From Ilex aquifolium (Eukaryota; Streptophyta; Magnoliopsida; Aquifoliales; Aquifoliaceae), in NCBI GenBank assembly GCA_951799425.1, contig OX637395.1, forward strand, positions 36,666,323-36,730,322: a stretch of 64,000 bases of DNA, in the 5' to 3' direction. The notes beneath the pieces were generated by a model, which worked only from the letters and a program-made list of their open reading frames with translations, was not told where the DNA came from and ran no database searches. Shown in pieces: positions 24,011 to 37,400 of this stretch. Position numbers and translations under genes: made by a program. How positions within the stretch are numbered: the first letter of the stretch is position 1; every line of letters begins with the position of its first letter.

Positions 24011-25002
24011 ATGATGACATCATCAACAAATGCATTAAAATACCCTTCTGCAATGTAAAATGTCAAGTCTACCCTCACACATCACTTAAATTTTTGACAA
24101 ATAGTGATTATTTCCAAAATATGATCATATATAATCTATCATAATTAAATCGAAATTTGATCAATTCTAAAAAAATTCAAATTAATTCATTAAATCTAAT
24201 TCATTCGTTAAATTTTATCTTAATTAAATCAAAATTTGATCAATTCCCAAAAATTTCAAATTATTCACTAAATCTATTTGATTTCTTCAATTAAATTCAC
24301 ATCCAAATGAATTCTCATAGTAATTATGATTTAAAACATAATTAACTTACCCAACATAATAGATTACATTACTTAAGCTTACTTAACACATATTAAAATC
24401 AAATATAATATATTGTTTCCAAATTATGACACCACTAATTAGACTAATTAATTAGCAAATTTTACCCCTGTTAATACACCATTAACCAAGGCAATTATGA
24501 CACCACCCCCCAACCACCATGAGCCTCTAGAACCGCCACCACCCACCAAACTCCACAACACCCTGTGAGAGAGAGAAGAGATGACAACCGTGAACGACAC
24601 CACCACCTGCACCATCCGACAACCCACCACAAATTCCACCATCCGAAACCCACCACCTCCTCCATCCGAAACCCATCAACCCTACCGCCTCCACCATCCG
24701 AAAAACCCACCACTCATTCCACCATCTAAAACCCACCACCCATTCCACCACCTCTACCATTCGAAAATCCACTAGCACCACAACCTTCACCATCCAAAAC
24801 CCAACACCAACATCAAAAACATGCCACCCAAAAAAGAGAACCACCTAGGGTTTTCAGATCTACACTTAGGGTTTGTAGAGGCGCCTGCAAGGTAAGAGGA
24901 AGCGACTGCAAGGTGGAGATGGGGAGGAGGGGTGGGGGAGTAGGTGGCAGAGGTTGAATGAGGAGTGGAGGTGGAAGGCTAATGATGTCAGTTATGTTCT
25001 GT

Positions 25003-26147
25003 TTGGTAGGAATGATGAAAAGTAGAAAGAATGAAAAGTATAAGCGATACATTTTATATCCTTCAAGGAAGGAAAGTATAAATGATACATTTTCTTTCAT
25101 TTATGTTTGGTTGGATTGATGGAAAAAAAAAATGACTAATTTTTTTTTTTTTTTTGTGCTGGCTAAAATTAGGGGTGACAATCGAATCGTGTCGTGTTAG
25201 ATTCGTGTTAAGTCATTACGAGTTTGTGTCGAACATTAGTCAAACCTAACTCAACTCATTTAACTAATTGTGTCGTGTCGAGTTGCGAGTTGACCTGTTT
25301 ATTTTCGTGTCGTGTTCGTATTCGTGTTGACCCACATAAACTTTGAATAAAAAATTTAACTCTAATATTTTATTTTCACTTAATTGAATACATGTTAATA
25401 TTTTTTCTACAAACTAAAAATTAACTTAAATAAATATAATAATAATAAGTAAAAATATTTTTTTATATAATAATTATGTCACTGCTTAATAAATAGTTAC
25501 AAATAATTAACATTTTATGTCTATAATACTAGTTAAACATGTTAGTTTCGTGTTACCATACAAACGGAAAAATAGAGAAAGTGTTTATTTTTAATTAAAC
25601 GGGTTGATGGTGTCAATTTTGAGTTTGACTGGTTGAACTGAATATGAGCCTTTTATATTTCTTATTCGCGTGTCGGGTCATTTTCAAGTTCGTGTAGAGT
25701 TATAATCAAGTTCGTGTCATAAAATTCGTATCGAGTTCGAGTCGTATCATCGTGTTGAGTCGAAAATTTTCACCCCTAGTTAAAATGGAAAAAATATTTT
25801 TTTTAATTTTAAATATTTTTTTATTTTTTATTTTTAAATTTATTTTTAAATTTTTTTAATATATATATATATATTTTATCATTGTATTTTTATATGAAAT
25901 TAATGTATACATAATATATGTATATATCAAAAAATATATAGACAAATAAGATACATCTCAACACAAATAATTAACTTTTCATCCACTTTCTTTCCGATTT
26001 TAGAGGGATTGATTTTAGTGAGTTGGAAGAAAAGTTAATCCATCCACTTTTCCATCTTTCTTATTTTCCTTCCTTACTAAATATGATGTTTTATTTATCC
26101 CTCAAACTTTTCATCCTTTCATTTTTTCTTCATACCAAACGAAGCAT
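25003..26147. mobile_element. Inverted-repeat element, host for a nested hAT MITE
   Basis: The left arm (CTGTTTGGTAGGAATGATG...) and right arm (ending ...TTCTTCATACCAAACGAAG) are approximate inverted copies sharing GTTTGGT, GATGAAAAGT and related words. The interior is AT-rich with no coding potential and contains the hAT MITE at 25,170-25,778. No target duplication was identified, so its class is uncertain. Confidence 0.4.
25170..25778. mobile_element. hAT-type MITE with 8-bp target duplication
   Basis: 609 bases starting TAGGGGTGACAATCG and ending in the inverted form (...TTTTCACCCCTA). It is flanked by GCTAAAAT (25,162-25,169) and GTTAAAAT (25,779-25,786), an 8-bp duplication with one mismatch. 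The ends are rich in TCGTGTCGTGTT-type repeats typical of this plant hAT family. It encodes no transposase. Confidence 0.85.
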
Positions 26148-26280
26148 TAGAGAGAGAGATAGGGGTGTCGACAGTGGTGGGTGGGGAGAGAATAGAGAGG
26201 GGTGGGGGAGAAGGGATATTTTATACAATATTTTTTTTCACTTATTTTTACCAGTTAAATAAAGGACAAAATTATTTTTT

Positions 26281-26590
26281 TAGTAACTCTGTCAATATCG
26301 TTTAAAGATTGGAGTGTCACTGTAATTTCTGAAAAAGTAATGATACATAGACTTAAAAATTAGACTTAAAAAGTATACTTGATAATCACAATCATTGAAT
26401 ATATAATGGGTCTCAATAAATCCTGGGACCCACAGTAAAATCAATTGTTGTAATTATCAAGTCTACTTTTTGTAATTATCAAATCTATTTTTTAAATTTA
26501 ATTTTTAAGTCCATGTACCATTACTCTTTGCAAAATATTAGAATAATTTCTGACACTCCAATCTTTAAACGACATTGACAGAGTTAGTAA
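26281..26590. mobile_element. Foldback (snap-back) element
   Basis: Outer arms 26,281-26,318 and 26,552-26,590 are inverted copies (TAGTAACTCTGTCAAT... and ...ATTGACAGAGTTAGTA) with very few mismatches. Inner arms (about 26,331-26,391 and 26,443-26,530) are also inverted. A transcript would fold into a hairpin of about 300 bases. There is no coding potential. Confidence 0.8.
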
Positions 26591-26599
26591 AAAGACAAT

Positions 26600-26712
26600 T
26601 ACACAAACATTTGTTTTGATAAAGGTCCTAATATTTGTTTTGATAAATTACACTATCACTCCCTAATATTTTTGTTTTGATAAATTACACTAACACTCCC
26701 TAACACTTATTT
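26600..26712. repeat. Short tandem repeat, about 35-40 bp unit, three copies
   Basis: The phrase TTGTTTTGATAAATTACACT with a following CACTCCCTAA occurs in consecutive copies, the first one partial. It directly abuts the foldback element. Confidence 0.7.
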
Positions 26713-27846
26713 ATTTGTATATATGGTTTCTAGTAATTTAATTCAGTCGTGATAAGGGTGGCAATGAACATCTTTTAATTTGCGAGTAGTTGGCTTTGGA
26801 AATTCTACGGGGAAGTAATAGAAACTAGAAACCAAGGATGACACAACAAAAATTAGGGTCTAAAGTGAGAATTTTACATGAAACCCCGGTTAACATTTTG
26901 GATATTTTTATAGATAATTGCGGTATAATTTAGTCCAAGCGTTTTAGTGATTTTGGAATTAGGTGGGATCAGACAATAAATTTACTACTCTTGTAAAGTC
27001 AGGATGTTATAGATGAATAAATTAATTGAAGTCTCAAAGAGAGAGTTAGAGATAAAGACAAAAGGTCAGAGTAAGACAATAAGAGTAAAAGTGAGAGAGA
27101 GAGACTTGAAGAGAAGCGGTTATAGTGGAGGAAAAGAGATTGAAAGGAATTTGAAGGAACTTGTTATTTTTAAAGCTATAATTCTTTATTTTTAGGCTTT
27201 TTTGGAAGGCTTTGTTATATTTTAGGGTTTTTTATAAGATTTTTTACGTAGACTTGTAAAAATATTATTACATTTTATGACTTTCTATGAGACTTTACAT
27301 AGACTTGTGAAATACATTGTGTCTTTAACTTGATCCATTTAAAATGACCTCAAAACATGAAGCTAAACTAAACTGAAAATTAAAATGGGGCTCTAAATTT
27401 TTGGGGCTCTAGATCACTATTTTAATGGGCCTAGCTAGGGTCGGGCCTACCATGTCACCTCCCATTCAAGTGATCGAAATGTCTGCGCATGTCACAACGA
27501 TTATATTCTCTACGCATCCCTCACTGTCGAATCTTCGTCTATGGAACCGATTAGGTAAGGGTGTCAAAATATTACACGATACGAACACAATACGAAATTA
27601 AAGAGTTTGGGTTTTCTTTAAGCCACGAGTTTGGTAAATTAGTGGACCTGACATGACACGACTAAAAAATAAATCAGGTATGGGTGAAGTTAATAAAAAA
27701 ATATACGACACGACTGGTTTATATGTCGGTTATACACGATTCATATACTACTCGAACCCGATATGATGCAATTTGACATGAATCAATAAACGAATAAATG
27801 TTTTTTGACACGAACCTGTTAAGACCCGATATGACCCCGCCTCACC

Positions 27847-28701
27847 TGATACCATTGATAGGTTTACTGATGATATCAAAAATTATACCAGAAATGAGTA
27901 GAAGGATATCTCTGTATCTCATCTGCGGCAAGGTTCAATAACAAGGTCTAACATCCGACCTCCAGTTGCACATCTAACCTCAGACAAAAGTGTACAGGTC
28001 ATCCACGTACGACCTCAATCAATGGTGACTAGGTCGTCCATATCATCTCATGAGAAACTTTAGTATTTTCAGCTCAGGTCAAGAGTATAAATCGAGTTCC
28101 TCTATTCACAAGCTGTCTAAAAGAACAAGAGGTCATCCCAAGTAGCATGACCTCTCACATATATGGAAGATCACAATGTATGCAAGCTCAGAGATAGGTC
28201 ACGATGCCATCTCAACATGTTCTAAAAGGCCACGTCGACATGTTCTAGAAGACCACGTCACACCATGGAATATAGTTTCTAACGGTCAAATATTCCCCTA
28301 ACAAAATCGAAACAAACTTGAGAACCATATGATGATGACGTGAGAACCACCCCACCTGTGGGTATAAATACAAGAGGCAGTCCCTCATACAAGACAAATT
28401 GTAATCACAATAGCTATAACCTTTATCTTATTCCCCAAGTTATAGAAAATCATAAAAAGGAGTAAAAGACTTCATTAGAGTGGACTAGTCAAGCTTTTCA
28501 ACTGGGAACCACTTCATTCCTTGTATTCTTCTTTATTTTCTAACTCGCATCTCTATCTTACGTTTCCCACAGCATATTACAAAGGCTCCAGACTCTGTTA
28601 TTCGTTGTTCACTCACTCACCGTTCTTACCACAATCACTGTTCTATTGCCTTGAGCTCCTTAACTTAAGCACCTAGCTCACAACTTTGGCTTACAACACC
28701 A
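27847..28701 (+). mobile_element. Solo LTR nested in the MITE
   Basis: 855 bases beginning TGATACCATTG and ending ACAACACCA, flanked on both sides by TCACC (27,842-27,846 and 28,702-28,706). It has the TG...CA ends and 5-bp duplication of an LTR retrotransposon but no internal region, as left by recombination between two LTRs. A TATAAATA box at 28,363-28,370 followed by leader-like sequence gives the plus orientation. Confidence 0.85.
28363..28370 (+). promoter_or_regulatory. LTR TATA box
   Basis: TATAAATA in the context GTGGGTATAAATACAAG, the usual look of a plant LTR core promoter, about 330 bases before the LTR end. Confidence 0.6.
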
Positions 28702-28716
28702 TCACCTACGATTAGA

Positions 28717-30163
28717 TGAGACAAAATTGATCACTAGATGATGCACAAGAATTAAAGGTAATATATATATTAATTCATACTATATGCATTCTGTTTTAAT
28801 TTGTAAAAAATCCCGCGTAGATTGTAAAATTTTCTTTCATGGTAATTTAGGCATTTAATATATATTAAACATTATATAAATGTTATTTCATATCCATGTT
28901 ATTTGCGTGCAACTGTTCAATAGTACAATCCATATAAATTGTAAATATACATAAATTATCATGGCTAAGTACACCATTTTTAGCAAACAAATTCGCATAT
29001 TTATTTGTCTCCCTCATCTCTTACTTGATATGTACTTCTCCAAATCTCTTAAGTAGCCCATTAAAGGTGGCTTGATACACTTTGAGGTTCATAGCGGCGA
29101 GTGTAAATGTTAAAAATCATCTCTTTTCGAGATGATAATTATAAATCAAGTTTTACACTCAAGTTTTATATGCATATCTTTTCAATTGATCACATGACTA
29201 ATCAATCTAATCTTTCTAATTTTTTGAGATCTATTCTTATTCATTTAAATTTAACTTAAACTTTTTGTTATGTTGTGTTTGTCACTAGTGACAGATATAT
29301 TTCATATTATTTTATTTAAAATTTAAGTAGTTTCAAAAATTTTCTCTTCTTTAAAAATTTTCCTATACAAATGTTTGTTTTCTAATTATTATATTTTACA
29401 AATCAACTAAACATTTCTATAATAACAAAATATTACTATCTTGTAGTTAAACAAATTTTAAAATTATAAAACGATAAAACTAAATTTATTGCCGCGACCC
29501 ACGAAATTAAGATATGATACAAGGATTCTCCCCTAACATCGTCTATAAGGAAAAAAAAAATAGAGATAATCAATAGATTAATGTTTTATATCTATAGTTA
29601 TTTAGAAAAGTATTGCACTCGTAATATATATAAAAAAAAAATGGAAATGAAAGGAAGAAGGGATAAAAATAAATAGTTTGATTTGTGTGTTAATTTTAGA
29701 TAAGAACAAATGTATAATTAGAGGGAGAACGTGTGTATGTGCGAGAGATAGAATAACTAGTGATGTTTAACGTAGAAATTTTTTTGCACTTTTTCAACCT
29801 TATTATTTTTTTTTGTCAAATTAAATTTTGTTTTTGAACTATATTTTTGGGCCAAATTATTTAACTATTGTTGGTTGAAATTTTATTTGAGTTTTTTTTT
29901 TTGTTTGATTCAATTTTTATAAATTTAAAATTTTGGTATGTACTATGTTATAAAACTATAAATTTGAGAATTTTTTTTAATTGAGGCCTAATGGCCATAC
30001 TTTAGTGGCCTCATGTGTGGTTTGATCTTGATTGAAAAGAGGAAAGGAGGGAGAAAATAGAAAGAAAGTTAAGAAAATGTCAATTTGAAAATCCTACAAA
30101 ATAATGATAATTAATGGATTTAAGTGGAGTACATTTTTTTTGATAAACACACACACACATATA
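28717..30163. other. AT-rich intergenic DNA
   Basis: AT-rich sequence with homopolymer runs and no convincing open frame, terminal repeats or RNA gene. Confidence 0.6.
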
Positions 30164-30821
30164 TCTATATAATAAAGTAAAATACAATTCAAATCTCAAA
30201 AGATAAAATAAAATGACTTTTGCTATTCGCGGTTGAGATCTCTTTAAATTTTATTTTAAAGTTAATCTGACGGCTAATATTAATACTCCAAATTTAATAA
30301 GAAAAATAGGTCCTTAAGTGTGTGTTTGAGGTGACTTTTTAAAAGTGTTTTTAATACTTATAATTTTTCAGAAATACTTAAAAAAAAAAAGTAGTGTTTG
30401 GAACTACCTCACCACTACCACTACCCCTATCGCCCCACCACCATCAACACTACCACCACCACCCCACCACCATTATCATTACCACCACCGCCACCATCTC
30501 ACCCCACCACTAAACTACCCCCCCCCCCCCCCACCATCATCACCACTACCACTACCACCTCCGCCGTCGCCACCCCACCACCACCAATGTCACCATCCAC
30601 ACCCACCGCCTCACAACGACCGTAATCGTCACCGTCGCCACCCCACCACCGCCATTACCACCCACCACCACTACTATTGTCCACTCCCACTATAACCGAT
30701 GCTTAAAGTCTTTTCTCTTTCTTTGATATTTGTGATTTGATTTTAAATATAAATATAAAATATATTTATTGTTGACCATTTTTTTTATTATTTTGTACCT
30801 TCAAGCACATATAATAACTAG
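30164..30821 (+). mobile_element. Helitron-like nonautonomous element
   Basis: It starts TCTATATAATAAAGT after an A and ends ATAATAACTAG before a T, fitting TC...CTRR ends inserted between A and T. The interior has a CCA-rich tract shared with 22,186-22,711. A clear 3' hairpin is missing, so the Helitron assignment is tentative. Confidence 0.4.
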
Positions 30822-31433
30822 TATATATATAAATAAAATATAAAACAATATATGTTTCAATAAATCCATCCGACGTTTTTAAATAAACTCATTCAACGGT
30901 CATCAACATCCCTTTAAAAATTATTCACATTAAATTCTCCCAAAATTCATCATTTTTTCACTTACGTTGAATTGTACCTTCAAGTACAAGTTATTCTTAT
31001 ATATATATTTTAAACATACTTTAGTCAACATCATATTACAATTTCACGAAGAATAATCGTACTTCTTCATATTGGATGGTTGTTAGTGATTATTGAATTT
31101 TATTAGATTTATTAAATAATTTATTATTAGAGGAAGATACCGTGATTTAAAAAAAAAAAAAAGGTTTTTTTTTTTAACATAAAAAAGGGGTAGAAAAACT
31201 GAAAAAAAAAAAAAAAAAGGGATAGAAAAACTGAAAAAATGGTACCCAACGGTTTGAGGGTTTTGGGTTTTGGGGACCGTTGATTGCCCCTCCTCTTCTC
31301 CCCCGCCGTGCTAAGATTCCACCGCCACCGCACCACCGTTTCTTGACATTCGATCCCACCAATCGATTATTTTGAATTTGGTGGTTTGTGGAAGGAAAGA
31401 CAAAGCCAAAACAAGAAAGAGAAGAAGAGAAAG

Positions 31434-34400
31434 ATGTGGTATCTGTGCGTGTTCTACCATAGATTGTTGGATTACAGAAAACCAGAAGTCGAATCTCTCG
31501 CTGAGCTCTTTGGTGCCTTCAAAGACACAGATAACACTAACCCACCAAAGAATTCATTGGAGTGGAAGCTCCCTCAACACCACCACCCTGATTCTCCTTT
31601 CCATTTCGTTAATCTGCCCTCTGAAGAAATAGCCCGCAATGTCGCCAGTCGTAGTAAGTCCTATTTTCTTCTTCTTTCTTTCATCTTCCTATTCATGGTA
31701 TGCACTATTGTTGGGTTGCTAAGAGATTGCAAGTCATTTTTAGAGAATCTGTGGTTCTTGTGTTATAACTGTATGATAATACTTCCGCCTTATCTATAGA
31801 AGCAGCCAACTGAGTTCTGAACGAATTAGCTCCTTGGTAATGGCTCTATCTATAAATAGAAATCCCTATGATGGGAAACTACCACGTTAGATTTGGAGAG
31901 AGATGGGACCGGTTATATAATAGAGGGAGCAGATGCAAGCTTTTTCTTTCAATAGCCGGCTAAAGTAAAAACAAACCCAAATTCAGATTGCCTTTGTTGC
32001 TTTCTGTTTGGATGAGTATGCGGTCATTATTGGATTTTATGTGGGTTGGGTTTGTTTGGTTTATGTTCAGTCAGAATTAGCAGATGTCCGAGTTATGGGA
32101 GCTCTGGCATGGAGCTTTCTTCTGCGTTCCTTTGTATTTTTCCTGTATCATAGAAAATTCTTGAGTCTTTTCACCGACTGTAAAACCTTTTGTGCAACAC
32201 AAGAAATTTAAGGTGGTATCCTAGCTTTCAAGTAGTATTTTTTTTCCTTGTAAGACAAGTAATTTTGTTTGACATATATATCTCATATCCATACTAACCA
32301 TTGTACCAGAACTGGTATGTAGCTTACTGTGTACTCTCCTCATTAACATTCATTTAATATGCTTAGTGTTCTAAAGAATCGAGCACGAGGTATTTAATCC
32401 CCATGAGGTATTTAATCCCACGAAAGACAGTTAAAATTGCTTTCTTCAATTTCCATGACAAGAATGTCATATACAGATATACTATAGCTTTTTCCATGGT
32501 TATACTGTCGTCCAATTTTGTCCGTTACGTCTGCATTATGTAGAGCGGCATAATAATTCAGCAACACATCTTGTATACCAAATTATACAATGAAGGCGTT
32601 TCACCAACTCACAGGTAATGTAAATTCTTTTTCATTTGTCTCTTCTTTTCCTTTTGTGAGGGGAGACCAGGTGAAATGATTTGGTTGAGTTCTCCTCCAG
32701 AACTAGTTTGATCCCTTTTTGAATGAAAAATAAAGAAGTCACTGAAGTGGATCGGTCTGTTTGGTAAACCTCGAAACCAGTCAGCTCGGTACTAGACTGA
32801 GTGGTTTTAAGTTGGCCAGGTTTTGGTGAAGTCTTATATTTTTTGGGGATCGATTCAAGTTCGCACAACTGTGTTATTAGGTTGACCTATTTGTTCTTTG
32901 ATCAGGTGTCGCTAGGGTAACTTAATGTTGGGTTTCTTCCCAACAACCCATATATTTCCAAAATAGCTGTGAACCTCTTACTACAGAAATACCCCAGTAA
33001 AAATTTTCTCTATAATTTTTGCTAATGCTGTGCTGTGCTATATCTCGTTTGCTTCCATTGATCTCTTTAGGCTGAAGATCCATCATCATTTCCTGAGTCC
33101 TTAAATGTAACTTTCCAAATGCCATATTGGCAATAGATTAATCTTTTATACACTATCAAAACTGGAAAAAAATAACCTCGCTTGACTTTTAATTTGTAGG
33201 TATTCTTGTGAAGGGGATTTATGAACTATGGGGAGAAGGAAGTAGTTATGAGGAACTGGAATTGGCTATAAAGGGTTGTCCGGATGAGCAGAAGTTGCCA
33301 TACTTGACTCCTGGAAGCACATTCAAGATTATAGTTGACTGCTTTGGGAAGGTTATCAGCTCTAAGGAGCAAAATGATCGAATTCAGGGACTTGCGTACA
33401 TACCTTTCAAGGTTCGGTGCTCTTTTAGTTTATGCTTAATTTGGACTGGTAAGAGAACTTTTGTGATATATTGATTTTTCCACCCATGCTTGTGATTATG
33501 CACCTGAATTAGCTCGGATGTATATTTGATATACGCTATTACTAGAAATCCAGTAGCTGAAATTAACCTTCTTGTGAGGGTTGTAGCTGCTATGTTTTGT
33601 CTTGCTGGTCGAGATGGTTGATTACTTGAACTTTTGTTTGTTGATTGCATTTGCACTAGAGCTTTGCCTTCAGGTACTTAATTAGGTGCAGCCTAGAAAT
33701 GGATAATTTGTTCCCCCTCCCCCCCCCAAAAAAAAAAAAAAAGAATAATTTGGATAAGTTACGGATGAGGGGTAGAAGTTTAAGATGTATGTATTGATGT
33801 GAGAATTAAATATTTCAGGATTTTGGATCGTTGTGCCATTTATAATGATAAAGATGTTAGTTGTAAAACTGTGACTAAAGTCTTGTTTGAATGAGAATTT
33901 TTATCAAATTTTTCTCAGAGTGGATTAATGTACAACACGAATCTATAGACTTACCAGTACTGATATTGAAAATGGTGCTACGATAGATGTGCCCATCTTG
34001 ACCTGCCTGTCTACTCAGTTGTCAATTAAAAGTCATATTATCCAACTATTGTCTTAGTATTCTCCATCTGGAACTTGTCATATTTCATGCATGTTGCAAC
34101 TTTTTTAGTACAGAATAAGTTGCTTCTTTCTTGTACTGAGGTGAAGACGGAGAAGCATACCATGTTAATCAGTTTGTGCCTCCTAAGAGCAACAAATTTT
34201 GATTACACCATCTTTAGTTCTTTACATTCTTGAACGACTCCATTCTTCTAGTATTTTACTATTACATATTCTATCCTGGCTATCAGAATGAGATTCATGT
34301 TTGTTCTGGTCTTTTATCCATTCTCCATTGGTTATTCCTTACATGGACTGAGATCTTTGTATGACTTCTTGATATGTTTTGTTATGCTGCTATGGCTTCT

Positions 34401-37400
34401 CAGTACCGTGAACAGTAAATTTGGGGTTAGATGTGTTCTTTTGTGGATTAGGGTTTGATGGATTGTTTGGAACAGGGGTAGGGTTTTTGTAGACTACTTT
34501 TAAATGATAGAAAGAACAAAATTTTAGATTTGATTATGGGGTTAAGATTGCAGAAAAACGGAAGATAGTAGAAGAAATGAACTAGGAATCACTCCTAGGG
34601 TTTCTTAGGCATCAAACCTAGGGTTTTGGATTGCGTCACACAATCCCAAATCATAAAATTACTGAAAATTTCTCTCCCCATAAAATTAAAGCATTAGATC
34701 TCTATATATAGAAATCTCCAAGTATTCCTTGTCCAAAAAAAATTACGACTCCAAAGACTTCAAGGACTCTAAATCACTTTTAGATTAGGAGACTAATATA
34801 GACTAGAACTAGGATTCTAAAGTCTAGAATTTTAAAACCCAATATTATAGGTTAACCTAAAGTATGACCCACGGGTCCTACGATGACCCGTTCCAGCAAT
34901 CAAGAAATTATGAAATGTCCTCGACTCTAAAAAACATTAAAAAGATGCATAAAACAAAAATTCCAGCAAGCTAACTGAAAGTAATCGTCGCACACTCCCA
35001 TAATCCATTTTTTCTTCGGAGAAGAATAAGATCCAAATATTGTGTAAGGTTCTATGTGAGTCTTTGTCTAGATAGCAAACGAAATTCCATAATTCTTTGT
35101 GTCTTTGAATTTATGTTTCTTTGGGCATCTTATGGTCTGCATTAGAGTCTCTGCTAGGTTGTGATGTGAAAAGGGAACAGAAATGCTAGTGGCGCGCGAC
35201 TGTTGTCCCTTCTTGTAGCTATTTGGCCAGTATTCCATAGTTGATTAACATAATCTTATGGGGAAATAATAATAACTGTATTAATAAATATATTGATTTA
35301 AGTTTGATTCTGATAATGGAGAAGAGTAGCGAAGGTAAAACACACAATTACTGATGCCGAATCTCTGACTTTGCATAGGCCGGAATGTTACCTGGATCGT
35401 GAGTCGTTTTGGTACGTGGTACGGGTACGGGTACATGGTACGACAATTCTTAGGTACGCGGTACGATGGGGGTAGGTTTAATTGGTACGATATTTTGGGT
35501 CGCAATTCGTTTTGAAACTCTTATATAGATCGTTTTCACCACTATACAACATTATATATTACAAAACATTCATAAACACTAAGTTAGTTACCATTTATTT
35601 TATAATTATGCTTGATTTTTTATTATCTAAAATAATATATACTTATAAATCTATATACATGTAGTCAATTAACATGTATTTTATATTTGTTCTACATGTT
35701 CTGAAGCGAATTGAGTTAGGGTTAGTATTACAATTTGGGGTCGTCCATTTTTGTGATCCGGATCGTGAACCCACCTCGTTTGGGATCGATGTACCCAGAT
35801 CGTGGGTCGTTAAGGGTTTAGTGAATTGCGGTAACCATCCTCGTTAATACTTTTCCCTTCTTTCCACCTGAAAATAGATATTTGAAATTGTTTTATAATA
35901 GAGTTTCGTTATGCTGGCATAATTCTCGTGAAGTTTCCTTAATGGATACTTTAATTACTTAGATTTCCATTTTATCTTTCTGGACGGAAGTTTTAATAAA
36001 TGTTCCTGTCATCTGCCACTGCTGTCCGCCTTTTGTTGTGATATTTGTCTACTTGATACTGGATACTGGTTACTTGGATTTTACTTCTTTAGCACTTGAA
36101 TTACTTTTCTTGGAATTTCAAGCTGCAAATATATAGCTCAGTGGTTAGGACTTTCACTAATAGCTAGGGTTTCATTCTTTTAAAGTAAAAAATTAGTTTT
36201 GTGCGCATAAGAATCTCCTGTGTCCATGTGCATACTACATATTGTCTAAAAGGACATTCCAGTGCACGGGCCTCTCGCCTCAGATGTATGCAGCCTTATT
36301 CCGCATGTGGAGAGATTGTTTTTGTGAGTCAGACCTGTGATACCTTAGTCACAATAGAAGAGCAAGTTACTTATGCATCAAGGCCCCCCTCTCTTACTAC
36401 TACTTGCTCTGACTACTTGTATAATTTTCCAGCTTACATTTCCCACTCATAAGTAATTCAGCTTTAATATAATTCTCAACTATTTCTGTTGTTAGTGACT
36501 GTAATTTTACTTCAGGGTCGGGTCAATTTACGAAATCCGGATCACAAGTTTTGGCTTATGGAAACTGATGACTATGGCTCTAATAATGGGCTTCCACCAA
36601 TTGTCCAAAAGAGAATCTTTTTTGGGCGAGAAATTGGGGCTGCTGATAGGAAGCTCTTGCCGACCTATCAGTTAAAAAGTCGCACTTATCTTGGTCCTAC
36701 AGCTATGGATGCTGAAATTGCTTTTCTGATGGCCAATCAAGCACAGGCCACCCCTGGGAAACTTGTCTATGACCCCTTCGTTGGCACCGGCAGCATTCTG
36801 ATCTCTGCAGCTCATTTTGGAGCAATAACAATGGTTTGTGATTTTTCTCTTTTGTTGAAGCTCAGAAGTGATACCCAATTGATACTTGTCTTTGGAAATA
36901 TTTGTAAGATTTAAGTGATTCCTTGAATGCAGATAGCCTTCTTTCTCTATCTACTAATGCAAATTGTTCAGGGTGCAGATATTGACATTCGGGTAGTACG
37001 TGATGGTCGTGGCCCTGATTGTAATGTTTGGAGCAATTTCAAGCAGGTCAATTTGTCATTTGGCCTTTTTTTTTGTTCTGTTCTGTAAATATTGTTTCCA
37101 TGAAATTGCATCTGAGATTTCATTTTATTATTGCTTGTAAATGTTGAATCTCTCACTGAATAATGAATGGGAATGTCATGTTTGTCCGTTTGCTTTGCTC
37201 CATGAAACAATTTTTATCTGTAAATGCTGTTTGCAGTATGGACTACCCATGCCGATTTCATTTTATTATTGCTTGTAAATGTTGATTCTCTCACTGAATA
37301 ATGAATGGGAATGTCATGTTTGTCCATTTGCTTTGCTCCATGAAACAATTCTTATCTGTAAATGCTGTTTGCAGTATGGACTACCCATGCCGATTTCTCT

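Larger units (their letters stand above)
21839..24980. other. Repeat-rich intergenic DNA
   Basis: AT-rich sequence with a CCA/CCAT-rich tract, internally repeated transposon remnants (23,310-24,010), a stretch near 23,260-23,300 rich in GAGCCGAGTTCGA motifs common in plant DNA transposons, and a second CCA-rich tract at about 24,500-24,810. Open frames in the CCA tracts are low-complexity histidine/proline/threonine runs and not genes. Confidence 0.6.
27556..28708. mobile_element. hAT-like MITE interrupted by a solo LTR
   Basis: The MITE starts TAAGGGTGTCAAAATATT and, once the LTR insertion is removed, ends ...CCGCCTCACCTA. It is flanked by CGATTAGG (27,548-27,555) and CGATTAGA (28,709-28,716), an 8-bp duplication with one mismatch. 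The interior has the ACACGA/GACCCGATATGACC motifs of the same superfamily as the element at 25,170. Without the LTR the MITE is about 293 bases. Confidence 0.75.

Noticed and set aside
36125-36200. tRNA-like A box (TAGCTCAGTGGTTAG) in TRM11 intron 2
   Set aside because: The A box is good, but the B box is poor and no cloverleaf can be drawn, so I do not call a tRNA gene; it may be SINE-related.
37237-37253. A seventh TRM11 exon at the first acceptor copy
   Set aside because: It has no donor and reads into a stop; it is the duplicated fragment of exon 5.
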